Assembly (NCBI RefSeq): GCF_022698165.1
Contig: NZ_JALDAY010000022.1
Coordinates: 1 to 64,000 of the forward strand
From: Streptomyces cylindrosporus
Lineage (GTDB): Bacteria; Actinomycetota; Actinomycetes; Streptomycetales; Streptomycetaceae
Direction: 5' to 3'
Length of the DNA: 64,000 bases
Part shown: piece by piece, positions 32,714-41,023 of the stretch
Position numbering within the stretch: position 1 is the stretch's first letter
How the letters are laid out: the number at the start of each line of letters is the position of its first letter
The notes under the pieces: generated by a model
Database searches by the model: none
What the model saw: only the letters and a program-made list of their open reading frames with translations
Told to the model about the DNA's origin: nothing
Made by a program: the position numbers and the translations under genes

Positions 32714-33597
32714 TGGAGCTGCGGCTGCTGGTCACGTTCGAGAAGGTCGCCACCGTGCTGAGCTTCACGCAGGCCGCGGCCGAGCTGAAGTACGCCCAGT
32801 CCAGCGTGACCGGTCAGATACGGGCGCTGGAGTCGTCGCTGGGCGTGGAGCTGTTCGACCGGCTCGGCAGCCGGATCCGGCTGACCGAGGCCGGTGAGCG
32901 GCTGCTGCCGTACGCCCGCCGGATCATCGAGCTCACCGAGGAGGCGCGGGCCGCGGCCACCGGAACCGAGGAGCCGGCCGGTTCGCTGGTCGTCGGGACG
33001 ATGGAGTCGCTGACCTCCTACCGGCTCCCGCCGCTGCTGGAGTTCTTCCACCACCGCTATCCCAAGGTGCGGCTGTCCCTGCGTACGACCATCGGCGACG
33101 AGACCCGGCAGGCGCTGCGGCAGGGGACGTACGACCTGGGATTCCTGATGGAGGCGGAGACCGAGCACCCGGGGCTGGAGAGCACCGTGCTGGCCGTCGA
33201 GCCGCTGGCGCTCGTCGCCGCTCCCCGACACGCCCTCGCGGGGCGGGAGTTCGGGACGGCGGACCTCGTACGGCAGGCCCTGCTCGCCACGGAACCCGGT
33301 TGTGCCTACCGGGACTTGTTCGAGCAGGAGCTCAAGTCCACGGGGGAAGCGGTGGACTTCATGGAGTTCGGGACGATCGAGGCGACCAAACGCGCCGCGG
33401 CGGCCGGTCTCGGGGTGTCGTTGCTGCCCGAGATCACGGTCGCCGCCGAGCTGAAGGACGGGTCGCTGGTACGGCTGGAGTGGCAGCCGCCGTTCACGCT
33501 TCGGACGCAGCTGGCGTGGCGGGCCGGGAAGCGGCTGCCGGCACATGTGCGGCTGTTCGTGGAGCAGGCGCGGCGGCTGGTTTCCGAGCAAGGGTGA
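32713..33597 (+). CDS. LysR-family transcriptional regulator
   Basis: A 294-residue LysR regulator: MELRLLVTFEKVATVLSFTQAAAEL, YAQSSVTGQIRALESSLGVELFDR, then a PBP2-type effector domain (GSLVVGTMESLTSYRLPPLLEFF). LysR genes next to EamA exporters often control them. Here the exporter is convergent and overlaps by 104 bases at the 3' ends, so antisense interference between the two messages is also possible. Confidence 0.93.
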   Translation: MELRLLVTFEKVATVLSFTQAAAELKYAQSSVTGQIRALESSLGVELFDRLGSRIRLTEAGERLLPYARRIIELTEEARAAATGTEEPAGSLVVGTMESLTSYRLPPLLEFFHHRYPKVRLSLRTTIGDETRQALRQGTYDLGFLMEAETEHPGLESTVLAVEPLALVAAPRHALAGREFGTADLVRQALLATEPGCAYRDLFEQELKSTGEAVDFMEFGTIEATKRAAAAGLGVSLLPEITVAAELKDGSLVRLEWQPPFTLRTQLAWRAGKRLPAHVRLFVEQARRLVSEQG

Positions 33598-34465
33598 CCT
33601 TGAGGCTCGCCGTCACGATCAGCGGGACGCCGAGCGCCTGGACGAGGCCGATGTGGTGGCCGTACACCGCCCAGTCCATGAACATCGCGACCGCCGGGTA
33701 GACGAAGGCGAGGACGGCGATCTTCGAGGTCGGGAGCTTGGCGTAGGCGGCGTACATGAGGACGTACATCACGCCGGTGTGGATGAGGCCGAGGCCTGCC
33801 AGCCAGCCCCAGTCCCAGCCGGTGCCGGCCATCGCGCCGAAGTCGGCGAAGGGGAGCAGCAGCGGGATGCCGACGAGGACCTGGACCAGGGCGATGAGGT
33901 GCGGGCGGACGCCGGTGATGCGCTTGGTGACGAGGGTCGACAGGCCGTACAGGAGCGCGGCGAGGAGGGCCTGACCGACGCCGAGGACGTACGTGCCGCC
34001 GCTGGTGAAGTCGGCGGGGGTGACGCCCGAGACCAGGATCAGGCCCGCGAAGGCCAGCGCGATCCAGCCGACCTTGGCCGCGGTGAGCCGCTCGCGGAAG
34101 AGGAGGGCGCCCAGCAGGACGACGTAGAACGGCTGGGTGTGGTAGACCACCGTGGCGACCGAGATCGAGGTGTTCTCGTACGACTGGAAGAGCAGGACCC
34201 AGTTGAAGACGATGAACACCCCGCCGAGGACGGCCAGGGCGAGGGTGCGCGGCGTGAAGCCGTGGTCGCGGAGCCAGCCGCGGGCGGTCACGTAGCCGCC
34301 GAGTGCGAGGGCGCCGAACAGGACGCGGAAGAAGACGACGTTGAAGGGCGAGGCGCCCGACTCGACGACGAAGACGCCGAGGGTGCCGGAGAGCACCATC
34401 GCGGTCGTCAGCTGGGCCGTGCCCTTGTTCTCTGAGGTCATGCCCATGAAGCTAGAAGCGGGCAT
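33494..34465 (-). CDS. EamA/DMT-superfamily transporter
   Basis: A 323-residue, ten-helix drug/metabolite transporter with two EamA repeats (GTLGVFVVESGASPFNVVFFRVLFGALALG, in part; and LLAALLYGLSTLVTKRITGVRP). Exports a small metabolite. An Ala/Pro-rich tail of about 30 residues (KPAAAPAPRTAAHVPAAAS) extends past the last helix. The start is uncertain: ATG at 34465, 34447 or 34441 are all open; the longest is given. Confidence 0.87.
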   Translation of the reverse strand: MPASSFMGMTSENKGTAQLTTAMVLSGTLGVFVVESGASPFNVVFFRVLFGALALGGYVTARGWLRDHGFTPRTLALAVLGGVFIVFNWVLLFQSYENTSISVATVVYHTQPFYVVLLGALLFRERLTAAKVGWIALAFAGLILVSGVTPADFTSGGTYVLGVGQALLAALLYGLSTLVTKRITGVRPHLIALVQVLVGIPLLLPFADFGAMAGTGWDWGWLAGLGLIHTGVMYVLMYAAYAKLPTSKIAVLAFVYPAVAMFMDWAVYGHHIGLVQALGVPLIVTASLKVTLARKPAAAPAPRTAAHVPAAASRPATPAASEA

Positions 34466-34610
34466 ACGGCCTGGTCCACGCGCCGCCGGGGTGTCCTGCC
34501 GATGGCCCCATCAGCACTGCCGATGCGTGCAGGTTGTACGCCCCCAAGGCTCCCAGTGCGGACAATGCGCCCCTGGGCCCGGACCGGCCGGAACCGGACA
34601 CTTGGCTCGC

Positions 34611-36023
34611 ATGACGACTGCTCCCGCCGACTCCACCGGCACCCTCGCCCCCGCATACGGTGACAAGGTCATCGCCGTCGAGACGGCGGGCTCCGAGCCC
34701 ATCCCCGACGCCGAACGCCATGGCTCCCCGCTCCAGCTCCTGTGGACCTGGGCCTCCCCCAACATCGAGTTCGCGACCGTCTACATCGGCGTGATCGCGG
34801 TGCTCTTCTTCGGACTGAGCTTCTGGCAGGCCACGGCCGCCATCGTGCTCGGCACCGTGGTCGGCGCCGTCACGCAGGGCGTGCTGTCCCTCGACGGCCC
34901 GCGCTTCGGCGTCCCGCAGATGGTGATCGGCCGCTTCTCCTTCGGCCACCGCGGCAACATCCTGCCCTCCGCGGCCAACGGCCTGGTCGCGGGCGTCGGC
35001 TGGTTCGCGGTGAACAGCGTGAGCGCGGCCTTCGCCCTCAACACCCTCACCGGTCTGCGGCCGCTGCCCTCCCTCCTCCTCGTGGTCGTCGCCGAGATCC
35101 TGATCGGCTTCATCGGCCACAACTTCGTGCACACCTTCGAGAAGTACGCCTTCCCGGCGCTCGCGGTGATCTTCCTGCTGGCCGGCGCGTGGACGTTCAA
35201 GGACGCCGACCTCGGCGGGGGCGGCACGGGCGGCGGCATCGGCGGCTTCCTGCTCGCGTTCAGCGCGGCCTGGGGTTACGCGGCCGGCTGGAACCCGTAC
35301 GCCACGGACTACTCCCGCTACCTCCCGCGCACGGCGAACAAGCTGAAGACGATCGTGTACCCGGCGGTCGGCCTCTTCGTCTCCGTCGCCGTCGTCGCGG
35401 TGATCGGCGCGGCCTCGGCGACCATCGTCGCGCCGAAGGACGCCACCCCGACGGCCGCGTTCACCGGCCATCTCCCGGGCTGGCTGGGCGACCTGGTCCT
35501 GATCGCCATCATCCTCGGCGCGGTCTCGGCGAACGCCCTCAACGTCTACTCCGGCGCCATCTCCATCGCCTCCTTCGGCCTGAACCTCCCGACCTGGCTC
35601 AGCCGCAGCGTGCTGGTCGTGGTCTCCGGGATCGCCGGTACGGCGGCCGCGTGGGCGTCGCTGGACGACGCGGGCGCCGCGTACGAGGCGTTCCTTCTGG
35701 TCATCGCGTACTGGGTGGCGCCGTGGCTCGGGGTCGTGCTGGTGGAGCGGTGGTTGCAGGGCCGTAGCGCCACCGACGAGGAGCTGGCGGCCCGTCTGAC
35801 CGACCGCTCCTTCACCAACTGGCCGGGAATCGCCGCCCTGTTGATCGGCGTGGCGGTCTCCGTGCCGCTCTTCTCCAACCAGGAGGACTACGTCGGATAC
35901 GTGCCGAAGCACTGGCCGTCCTTCGGCGACAGCACCCCGCTGGTCGGGTTCCTGCTGAGCGCGGTGCTGTACGCGGTGCTGCGGCGGTCCAAGGGTCAGG
36001 CGGCGTCGGCCGGTTCGGCCTGA
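34611..36023 (+). CDS. NCS1-family purine/cytosine permease
   Basis: A 470-residue, twelve-helix permease of the cytosine/purine/thiamine/allantoin family: LWTWASPNIEFATVYIGVIAVLFFGLSFWQA (in part), GPRFGVPQMVIGRFSFGHRGN and WGYAAGWNPYATDYSRYLP are classic NCS1 segments. It brings a nucleobase or related compound in with cations. A cytosine-deaminase-like enzyme lies 6.5 kb downstream, which may use the imported base, though the genes are not in one operon. ATG at 34611. Confidence 0.9.
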   Translation: MTTAPADSTGTLAPAYGDKVIAVETAGSEPIPDAERHGSPLQLLWTWASPNIEFATVYIGVIAVLFFGLSFWQATAAIVLGTVVGAVTQGVLSLDGPRFGVPQMVIGRFSFGHRGNILPSAANGLVAGVGWFAVNSVSAAFALNTLTGLRPLPSLLLVVVAEILIGFIGHNFVHTFEKYAFPALAVIFLLAGAWTFKDADLGGGGTGGGIGGFLLAFSAAWGYAAGWNPYATDYSRYLPRTANKLKTIVYPAVGLFVSVAVVAVIGAASATIVAPKDATPTAAFTGHLPGWLGDLVLIAIILGAVSANALNVYSGAISIASFGLNLPTWLSRSVLVVVSGIAGTAAAWASLDDAGAAYEAFLLVIAYWVAPWLGVVLVERWLQGRSATDEELAARLTDRSFTNWPGIAALLIGVAVSVPLFSNQEDYVGYVPKHWPSFGDSTPLVGFLLSAVLYAVLRRSKGQAASAGSA

Positions 36024-36694
36024 CCGACGTACTCGACCCTGATGTACCTGCTGTCGCTCTCCCCGTAGGCCTTCTCGATGATCGGGCCGGCCGTGCCGGG
36101 GTCGTCGACGCCGACGTGGACGAACCCCCGTTCGTCCACGCCGACTTCGCGCATCTCGAAGGTGCCGTCCCAGCGCCTGATGTCGTCGGCGATGCGGTCG
36201 GAGAGGCGGTCGAGGGTCCCGCGGTCGACGTCGGTGTCGTGCAGCCGGACGGTCACGCCCTCGACCGCCGAGCCGCAGACCTCGTCGTCGAAGGCGGTGG
36301 AGGGGATGCGCCAGACGTCGGCGGTCCGCCGGTCCTCGTCGACGGAGAGGCCGGTGAAGACGGCCGTGTAGGGCTGCTGCCGGGCCAGCTCGTCGATGCG
36401 GGCGAGGACGCGCTCCAGCGGGGAGCCGTCGGCGGCGGCGGGGAGACTGCCGACGGGCCGGGTGCCGAGGCACTCCTTGGGGGCGTCGGCCTTGGGTGCG
36501 CCGGCCTTGGGGGCGCCGGCCTTGGGTGCGCCGGCCTTGGGTGCGCCTGCCTTGGGTGCATCGGGCTTGGGCGCCACGCGGTCATCGGCGCCCAGGTTGC
36601 GCAGCCCGTGCACGACGAGGGCGACCATGACGGCCACGGCGACGACCGCGACGGCCACACCGGCCCACATGACCTTCTGCCAACGCTTCCTCAT
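35996..36694 (-). CDS. Single-pass membrane protein with PKAGA repeats
   Basis: A 232-residue protein of unknown function. One N-terminal helix (MWAGVAVAVVAVAVMVALVVHGL) anchors it, followed by a spacer with five PKAGA/PKADA repeats (15-base DNA units at about 36478-36560) and an extracytoplasmic domain with two cysteines (KECLGTRP, DEVCGSAV) and segments LERVLARIDELARQQPYTAVFTGL and RVLHDTDVDRG-like (VRLHDTDVDRGTLDRL). ATG at 36694 follows GGAGGAGGGG. The 3' end overlaps the NCS1 permease gene by 28 bases. Confidence 0.75.
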   Translation of the reverse strand: MRKRWQKVMWAGVAVAVVAVAVMVALVVHGLRNLGADDRVAPKPDAPKAGAPKAGAPKAGAPKAGAPKADAPKECLGTRPVGSLPAAADGSPLERVLARIDELARQQPYTAVFTGLSVDEDRRTADVWRIPSTAFDDEVCGSAVEGVTVRLHDTDVDRGTLDRLSDRIADDIRRWDGTFEMREVGVDERGFVHVGVDDPGTAGPIIEKAYGESDSRYIRVEYVGQAEPADAA

Positions 36695-36747
36695 GTACCC
36701 CTCCTCCGCACCGGTTTCCACTGGGACGGCGGAGGGGGTGGAAGCGT

Positions 36748-37092
36748 TCAGGCCGCGGGCCCGTCGTCCCTCAGGATCAGCTCCAGCAGTCCGGGGAAGC
36801 GAGCCTCGAACTCCGCCCGGCGCAGCCGGTTGACCCGCCTCGGCCCCTCATCGCGCTGCTCGACCAGCCCCGCCCCCCGCAGCACGGCGAAGTGATGGCT
36901 GAGCGCGGCCTTGCCGACCGGCACGTCGAAGCTGCCGCAGCTGCGGGACCACTCGGCCGATCCCGCGAGCTCCCTGACGAGGCTGATGCGCACGGGGTCG
37001 GCGAGCGCGGCCAGGGCCGTCTGCACGGAGACGTCCTCGGGGTGGGTGTGCTCAGGGGCGGCCCGATGAGAGGTGGTCGTGCGCTGCGCCAC
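36748..37092 (-). CDS. ArsR-type winged-helix regulator
   Basis: A 114-residue ArsR/SmtB-like repressor: VQTALAALADPVRISLVRELAG, FDVPVGKAALSHHFAVLRGAGLVEQRDEGPRR (in part) form the DNA-binding fold. No metal-binding cysteine pair is evident, so it is more likely a sensor of an organic or redox signal. GTG at 37092 has AAGGAG six bases upstream; a longer frame is open. It is divergent from the quinone oxidoreductase gene across a perfect 10-base inverted repeat, and is the likely repressor of that gene. Confidence 0.87.
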   Translation of the reverse strand: MAQRTTTSHRAAPEHTHPEDVSVQTALAALADPVRISLVRELAGSAEWSRSCGSFDVPVGKAALSHHFAVLRGAGLVEQRDEGPRRVNRLRRAEFEARFPGLLELILRDDGPAA

Positions 37093-37114
37093 GCGGACTC
37101 CTTCACGGCTTGCA

Positions 37115-37168
37115 GAGTGTTCGATGAAAACCATACACTCCCTACCGTTCGCTTCCAGTCGAACACTC
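37115..37168. promoter_or_regulatory. Spaced perfect inverted repeat between ArsR and oxidoreductase genes
   Basis: GAGTGTTCGA at 37115-37124 and its exact complement TCGAACACTC at 37159-37168, with 34 bases between. The sites flank the divergent promoter region and lie 23 and 25 bases from the two starts. They could bind two ArsR dimers. A CGTTCG between them (37146) is a partial third copy. Confidence 0.55.
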
Positions 37169-37192
37169 GGACTCTTTGAGGGGTGCTGTGGC

Positions 37193-38167
37193 ATGCGCGC
37201 GGTCGAGTTCCAGGAGTACGGCGGTCCCGAGGTCCTGAAGGTGGTGGAGGCCGAGGTCCCCGAGCCGGGCCCCGGCCAGGTGAGCATCGACGTCGCGTAC
37301 ACCGGCGTGAACTTCGCGGACCTCAAGGCGCGCGGCGAGGGCTACCGGGTGCCGCACCTGCCGTTCGTCCCCGGCCTGGAGGCGTCCGGGCGGATCCGCG
37401 CCCTCGGCGAGGGTGTCGAGGGGCTCGCCGTGGGCCAGGAGGTGACGGCGCTGACCGAGGGCGGCGCGTACGCGGACGTGACGCTCGCGAGCGCGGAGAC
37501 CGTCTTCCCGATCCCGACCGGGGTGGACCTCCGCACGGCGGCAACGCTGCCGACGGTCCTCCCGACGGCGTACGCCCTGGTCCACTCCGTGGGCCGGCTC
37601 CAGCCCGGCGAGACGGTCCTCGTGCAGGGCGCGGCGGGCGGAGTCGGCACGGTGGTGGGGCAGTTGGCGAAGGCGGCGGGCGCGCGGGCGGTGTACGGGG
37701 TGGTGTCCGGGGAGGCGAAGGCGGCTTACGCGCGGGAGTACGGGTACGACGAGGTGTTCGTCGGCGAGTTCGGGGAGGCGGTGCGGGCGGCGACGGACGG
37801 CCGCGGGGTCGACCTCGCGCTGGACCCGGTCGGCGGCGATACCTTCCGCGCGAGCCTGGCCTCGCTGGCGCCCTTCGGACGACTGGTCTCCTTCGGCAAC
37901 GCGAGCTCGGCGCCGGCGTGGAGCGTGGGCCAGCCGGAGCTGTACCCGTCCGGGGTGTCGGTGGCCGGCTTCTCGATCCTGACGCTGGCGAAGACGGCAC
38001 CGGGCGCGTTGCGGGCACTGGCCGGGCGGGCGTTCGCGAAGGCGGTGGACGGGACGGTGTCCCTGCCGGTCACGGCCGAGTTCGGACTGGAGGAGGCGGC
38101 GGAGGCACACCGCCTGATGGGCACACGCACGAGCACGGGCAAGCTGCTGCTGCGGGTGGGGGGCTGA
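37193..38167 (+). CDS. NADPH:quinone oxidoreductase-like (MDR) protein
   Basis: A 324-residue zinc-free medium-chain dehydrogenase/reductase of the quinone oxidoreductase type: MRAVEFQEYGGPEVLKVVE, PFVPGLEASGRI, the nucleotide motif VLVQGAAGGVGTVVGQLAKAAG and DLALDPVGGDTF. It probably reduces quinones or enones with NADPH. The divergent ArsR gene and the inverted repeat between them suggest induction by the substrate. The last seven codons form the first unit of the tandem repeat described at 38149. Confidence 0.9.
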   Translation: MRAVEFQEYGGPEVLKVVEAEVPEPGPGQVSIDVAYTGVNFADLKARGEGYRVPHLPFVPGLEASGRIRALGEGVEGLAVGQEVTALTEGGAYADVTLASAETVFPIPTGVDLRTAATLPTVLPTAYALVHSVGRLQPGETVLVQGAAGGVGTVVGQLAKAAGARAVYGVVSGEAKAAYAREYGYDEVFVGEFGEAVRAATDGRGVDLALDPVGGDTFRASLASLAPFGRLVSFGNASSAPAWSVGQPELYPSGVSVAGFSILTLAKTAPGALRALAGRAFAKAVDGTVSLPVTAEFGLEEAAEAHRLMGTRTSTGKLLLRVGG

Positions 38168-38337
38168 GCGACACGACCACCGCTCAGCTGCGGGTGGGGG
38201 CTGAGCGACACGACCGCCACCCAGCTCCCGGCAGGCGGCTGACCAACCCGACCGCCACCCAGCTCCGGGCAGGTGCCTGACCAACACCACCGCCACCCAG
38301 CTGCGAGTGGGCGGCTGACCAACACCACCGCCGCCCA
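38149..38337 (+). repeat. 37-38-base tandem repeat spanning the oxidoreductase stop codon
   Basis: Five head-to-tail units of 38, 37, 38, 38 and 38 bases starting at 38149, 38187, 38224, 38262 and 38300, with shared blocks such as GACCGCCACCCA and GCGGCTGACCAACACC. The first unit encodes the last codons and stop of the oxidoreductase gene, so the array grew by duplication of the gene's own end. Confidence 0.85.
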
Positions 38338-38797
38338 GCCCTCACCTTTCAACGGCCCACCCGGGTCCGCCGCCTCCGGCTGTCGACCGGCCCGTACCTC
38401 CCCTCCCCTGCGACCGCCCCGCACAGCGCGATCACCGCGTCCGCGCGTCCTTCCCGGGCCCGCCGGGCCTGACCGGCCAGCCCGGTCAACCGAGGGTCCA
38501 CTTCCCCCCTTCGCCGCCCCCTCCGGCCAGCCGACCCCCGACCACCCCCTCCAGGCAACCGGCCGTCACCCCTCTCCCGCCCCCGGCCAGCTGGCCGCCG
38601 CCTCCCCTCACCGCCCCCTCCGGGCAGCCGACCAACGCCCCCCTCCAGCCCCCTCCGGCCAGCCAGCCGGCCGCCGCCCCCTCCACCGGCCCCTCCACCG
38701 GCCCCTCCACCGGCCCCCTCCGATCAGCCGACCACCGCCGCCCCCTTCCACCGGCCCCTCCAATCAGCCGACCACCCCCCGCCCCAGCCCCCTCCAC
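38338..38797. other. Pyrimidine-rich low-complexity stretch without a convincing gene
   Basis: About 460 bases in which the plus strand is dominated by C with recurring CCCCTCC, GGCCAGCCG and CCGACCACC words. A short motif (CCGGCCCCTCCA) repeats in tandem near 38689-38718. Minus-strand open frames here are Gly/Arg-rich and lack any domain or ribosome site. I see no promoter or RNA gene. Confidence 0.6.
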
Positions 38798-39457
38798 TCA
38801 GCCGAAGTCCGGCAGTTGGGTCGAGCAGGTCAGTGGGGTGTTCGTGGGGACCAGGCGTTCCACGGAACCCGGGCGGCCGTCGGTGATCTTCAGTTGGTCG
38901 GGGGTCAGGTACCCGATGAACAGCTCGGTCCCGGCGGGCATGGCGTCCGGCAGGAAGTCGAAGGTGACCCTGTCGTCGGCCGCGCGCCGCCCCTTCATGA
39001 CCTGGTCGACACCGTCGCCGACCCCGGAGTCGTCCAGCTTCTGGTCGTCGCCCGGCCCCTTGCAGAACTCGCCGACCTTGATGAGCACCGGGAACCCCGC
39101 GTCGTGCAGGGCCCGTTCCAGCCCCGCGTGGTCGTCGAAGTAGGCCTGCTTGTCCCAACTCACCCGCACCGACCCGTCCTTGAGGCTGTCGACGGTGTAG
39201 GCGGCGGTACGGATGTGCACCGTGCCGGCACCGGTCGCGAGCTCGCTGGACGGCGGCGCCGTGGACGGGTGCCCGTACGACGGCACACCGAGCGCCAGCC
39301 CGGCCGCGACCGCGGTGGCACCGGCGGCGAGGGCGATCCGGCGCCGACGACGCCGGGCCCGCCCGTCGGCGACGATCCGCTCGACGGGAACGTCGAGGGT
39401 GATGTCGGCCAGTGATGCTTTCAGGGCATCCAGTACGTCTGTCTCGTGCTCGTTCAT
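38798..39457 (-). CDS. Sigma-factor partner membrane protein (hypothetical)
   Basis: A 219-residue protein: a cytoplasmic start (MNEHETDVLDALKASLADITLDVPVERIV), a basic patch (GRARRRRRR), one membrane helix (ALAAGATAVAAGLALGVPSYG) and an outer domain with two cysteines (GEFCKGPG, LTCSTQLPDFG). The layout and the ATGA overlap with the sigma factor gene upstream suggest an anti-sigma or signal partner, although no zinc-binding anti-sigma motif is seen. Function inferred from context only. Confidence 0.72.
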   Translation of the reverse strand: MNEHETDVLDALKASLADITLDVPVERIVADGRARRRRRRIALAAGATAVAAGLALGVPSYGHPSTAPPSSELATGAGTVHIRTAAYTVDSLKDGSVRVSWDKQAYFDDHAGLERALHDAGFPVLIKVGEFCKGPGDDQKLDDSGVGDGVDQVMKGRRAADDRVTFDFLPDAMPAGTELFIGYLTPDQLKITDGRPGSVERLVPTNTPLTCSTQLPDFG

Positions 39458-39942
39458 TCTCCGGCCTCCGGGGTCGGGACGAGGTGGCCGCGCAGGGTCG
39501 CGACGGCCCGGGAGAGGTGGGCGGTGACCGTGCCGGGCGCGATGCCCAGCGCCTTCGCGGTGGCCTCGGTGTCGAGGTCGAGGAACACCCGGAAGGCGAT
39601 CACTTCCCGCTGGCGGCGCGGCAGTTGGCGCAGCAGGGCGAGCAGGGACGGATCGACGCCGGGATCCCCGCCCGGGGACTCCGCGACGTCGTGGCCCTCC
39701 CCCAGCGCGACCTCGCGCCGACGCCGGCGCCACCAGGAGACGCGGATGTTGAGCGCCGTACGCACGACCCAGGCGCGCGGCGCCGGATGCCGGGCGACCT
39801 TGGGCCACACCGCCCACGCCCGCGTGAACGCCTCGGCCACCAGGTCCTCGGCCAGTTGCCGCTCCCCCACACCGGCGAGCACGGCCCTGAGACACACGTC
39901 CCGACTGCTGCGATAGAACTCCGCGAACTCCAACTCCTTCAC
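39454..39942 (-). CDS. SigE-family ECF-type RNA polymerase sigma factor
   Basis: A 162-residue sigma-70 family protein. Region 2: FAEFYRSSRDVCLRAVLAGV, AEDLVAEAFTRAWAVW; region 4: LRQLPRRQREVIAFRVFLDLD, EATAKALGIAPGTVTAHLSRAVATL. The SigE/ECF41-like short form is abundant in Streptomyces. The GTG at 39942 begins the conserved part and lies just downstream of no strong ribosome site, so the start is uncertain. It is coupled to the membrane partner gene by ATGA. Confidence 0.88.
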   Translation of the reverse strand: MKELEFAEFYRSSRDVCLRAVLAGVGERQLAEDLVAEAFTRAWAVWPKVARHPAPRAWVVRTALNIRVSWWRRRRREVALGEGHDVAESPGGDPGVDPSLLALLRQLPRRQREVIAFRVFLDLDTEATAKALGIAPGTVTAHLSRAVATLRGHLVPTPEAGE

Positions 39943-40108
39943 ATCCCGTACACGCCGGGGACCGGGGATTCGCTTACCCGTCCGCCCGTTCTCCCACGGG
40001 CGGCGAAACGACAGAAGCCCCTGGACAATCGGCGGCGAATTTTGACACGGTATGGTCCGCCGACCCGCATTCGAACACGCGGTCGATGACGCCCACCTGG
40101 AGGCCTGC

Positions 40109-41023
40109 ATGTCGCTCGACTTATACGCCTCGCACAGCCCCTTCTCCACCCCCGGCGAACTGGCCGACCTCTACGCCGACTTACCGCGGGACGCCGCCGA
40201 ACTCGCCCGCGTCTCGCGCGACTTGCTGATCCACCGGCTCGAGGGCCCGCTCTTCGGCCACACCCACCCGACCGACCGCCTCCACAACGACGCCGAGACC
40301 CGCTACGTCGACGACATCCTGCGGATCCTGGTCGCCCGCGATGCCGCTCCGCTGGGCCGCCGGCGCGAGGTGGGCGACCGGTTCGTGGGAGTCTGCCGGG
40401 ACTTCGCGCTGCTGCACTGCTCGTTCCTGCGGCACACGGGCACCCCGGCCCGCATCCGCTCCGGCTTCGCCGACTACTTCGCCCCGACCGGCTTCCACCA
40501 CGACCACGTGGTCACCGAGTACTGGGACGACAAGCGCGGCTGGCTCCTCGCCGACCCCCAGCTCGCTGACCCCGCTGTCACGGCCGACTGGCAGGTGGAC
40601 TTCGACCCGATGGACGTCCCCAGGGACCGTTTCCTGGTGGCGGGCGAGGCGTGGCGGGCCATCCGCGAGAAGCGGGCGGACCAGCACGCCTTCGGCCTCC
40701 ACCCACCCGAGGAGGGACCGTTCTGGGGCGAACGCTTCGTGGCCGGCAACATCCGCCTCGACCTGGCGATGCTCAACAAGGTGGAGACCCTGCTGTGGGA
40801 CGTCTGGGGCGAGGACGAGGGCGAGCCGGGCACCCCGCTGCCGGAGCCGTCGCGGAGTTTCTACGACCGTGTCGCCCCGGTCGTCTCCGGCGAGGTGTCC
40901 TTCGACGCGGCACGGAAGCTCTTCGCCGAGGACGACACCCTCCGCACCCCGACCACGGTGACCTGCTACGCCCCCTTCAACGGCCCGAGCCAGGTCACCC
41001 TGCGCTGGGCGCAACGCCCTTGA
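40109..41023 (+). CDS. Transglutaminase-like cysteine-protease-fold protein
   Basis: A 304-residue cytoplasmic protein of the transglutaminase-like superfamily. The likely triad is C96 in GVCRDFALLHCSFLRHTGTPAR, H133 in FHHDHVVTEYWDD and D149 in WLLADPQ. The reaction is unknown; many bacterial members are proteases or amidases. ATG at 40109 is preferred over an ATG 19 codons earlier. The 3' end overlaps the PucR gene by 29 bases. Confidence 0.85.
   Translation: MSLDLYASHSPFSTPGELADLYADLPRDAAELARVSRDLLIHRLEGPLFGHTHPTDRLHNDAETRYVDDILRILVARDAAPLGRRREVGDRFVGVCRDFALLHCSFLRHTGTPARIRSGFADYFAPTGFHHDHVVTEYWDDKRGWLLADPQLADPAVTADWQVDFDPMDVPRDRFLVAGEAWRAIREKRADQHAFGLHPPEEGPFWGERFVAGNIRLDLAMLNKVETLLWDVWGEDEGEPGTPLPEPSRSFYDRVAPVVSGEVSFDAARKLFAEDDTLRTPTTVTCYAPFNGPSQVTLRWAQRP

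Noticed and set aside
38486..38797. Minus-strand Gly/Arg-rich frame of 103 codons
   Set aside because: Composed of short DNA repeats, with no ribosome site or homology seen.
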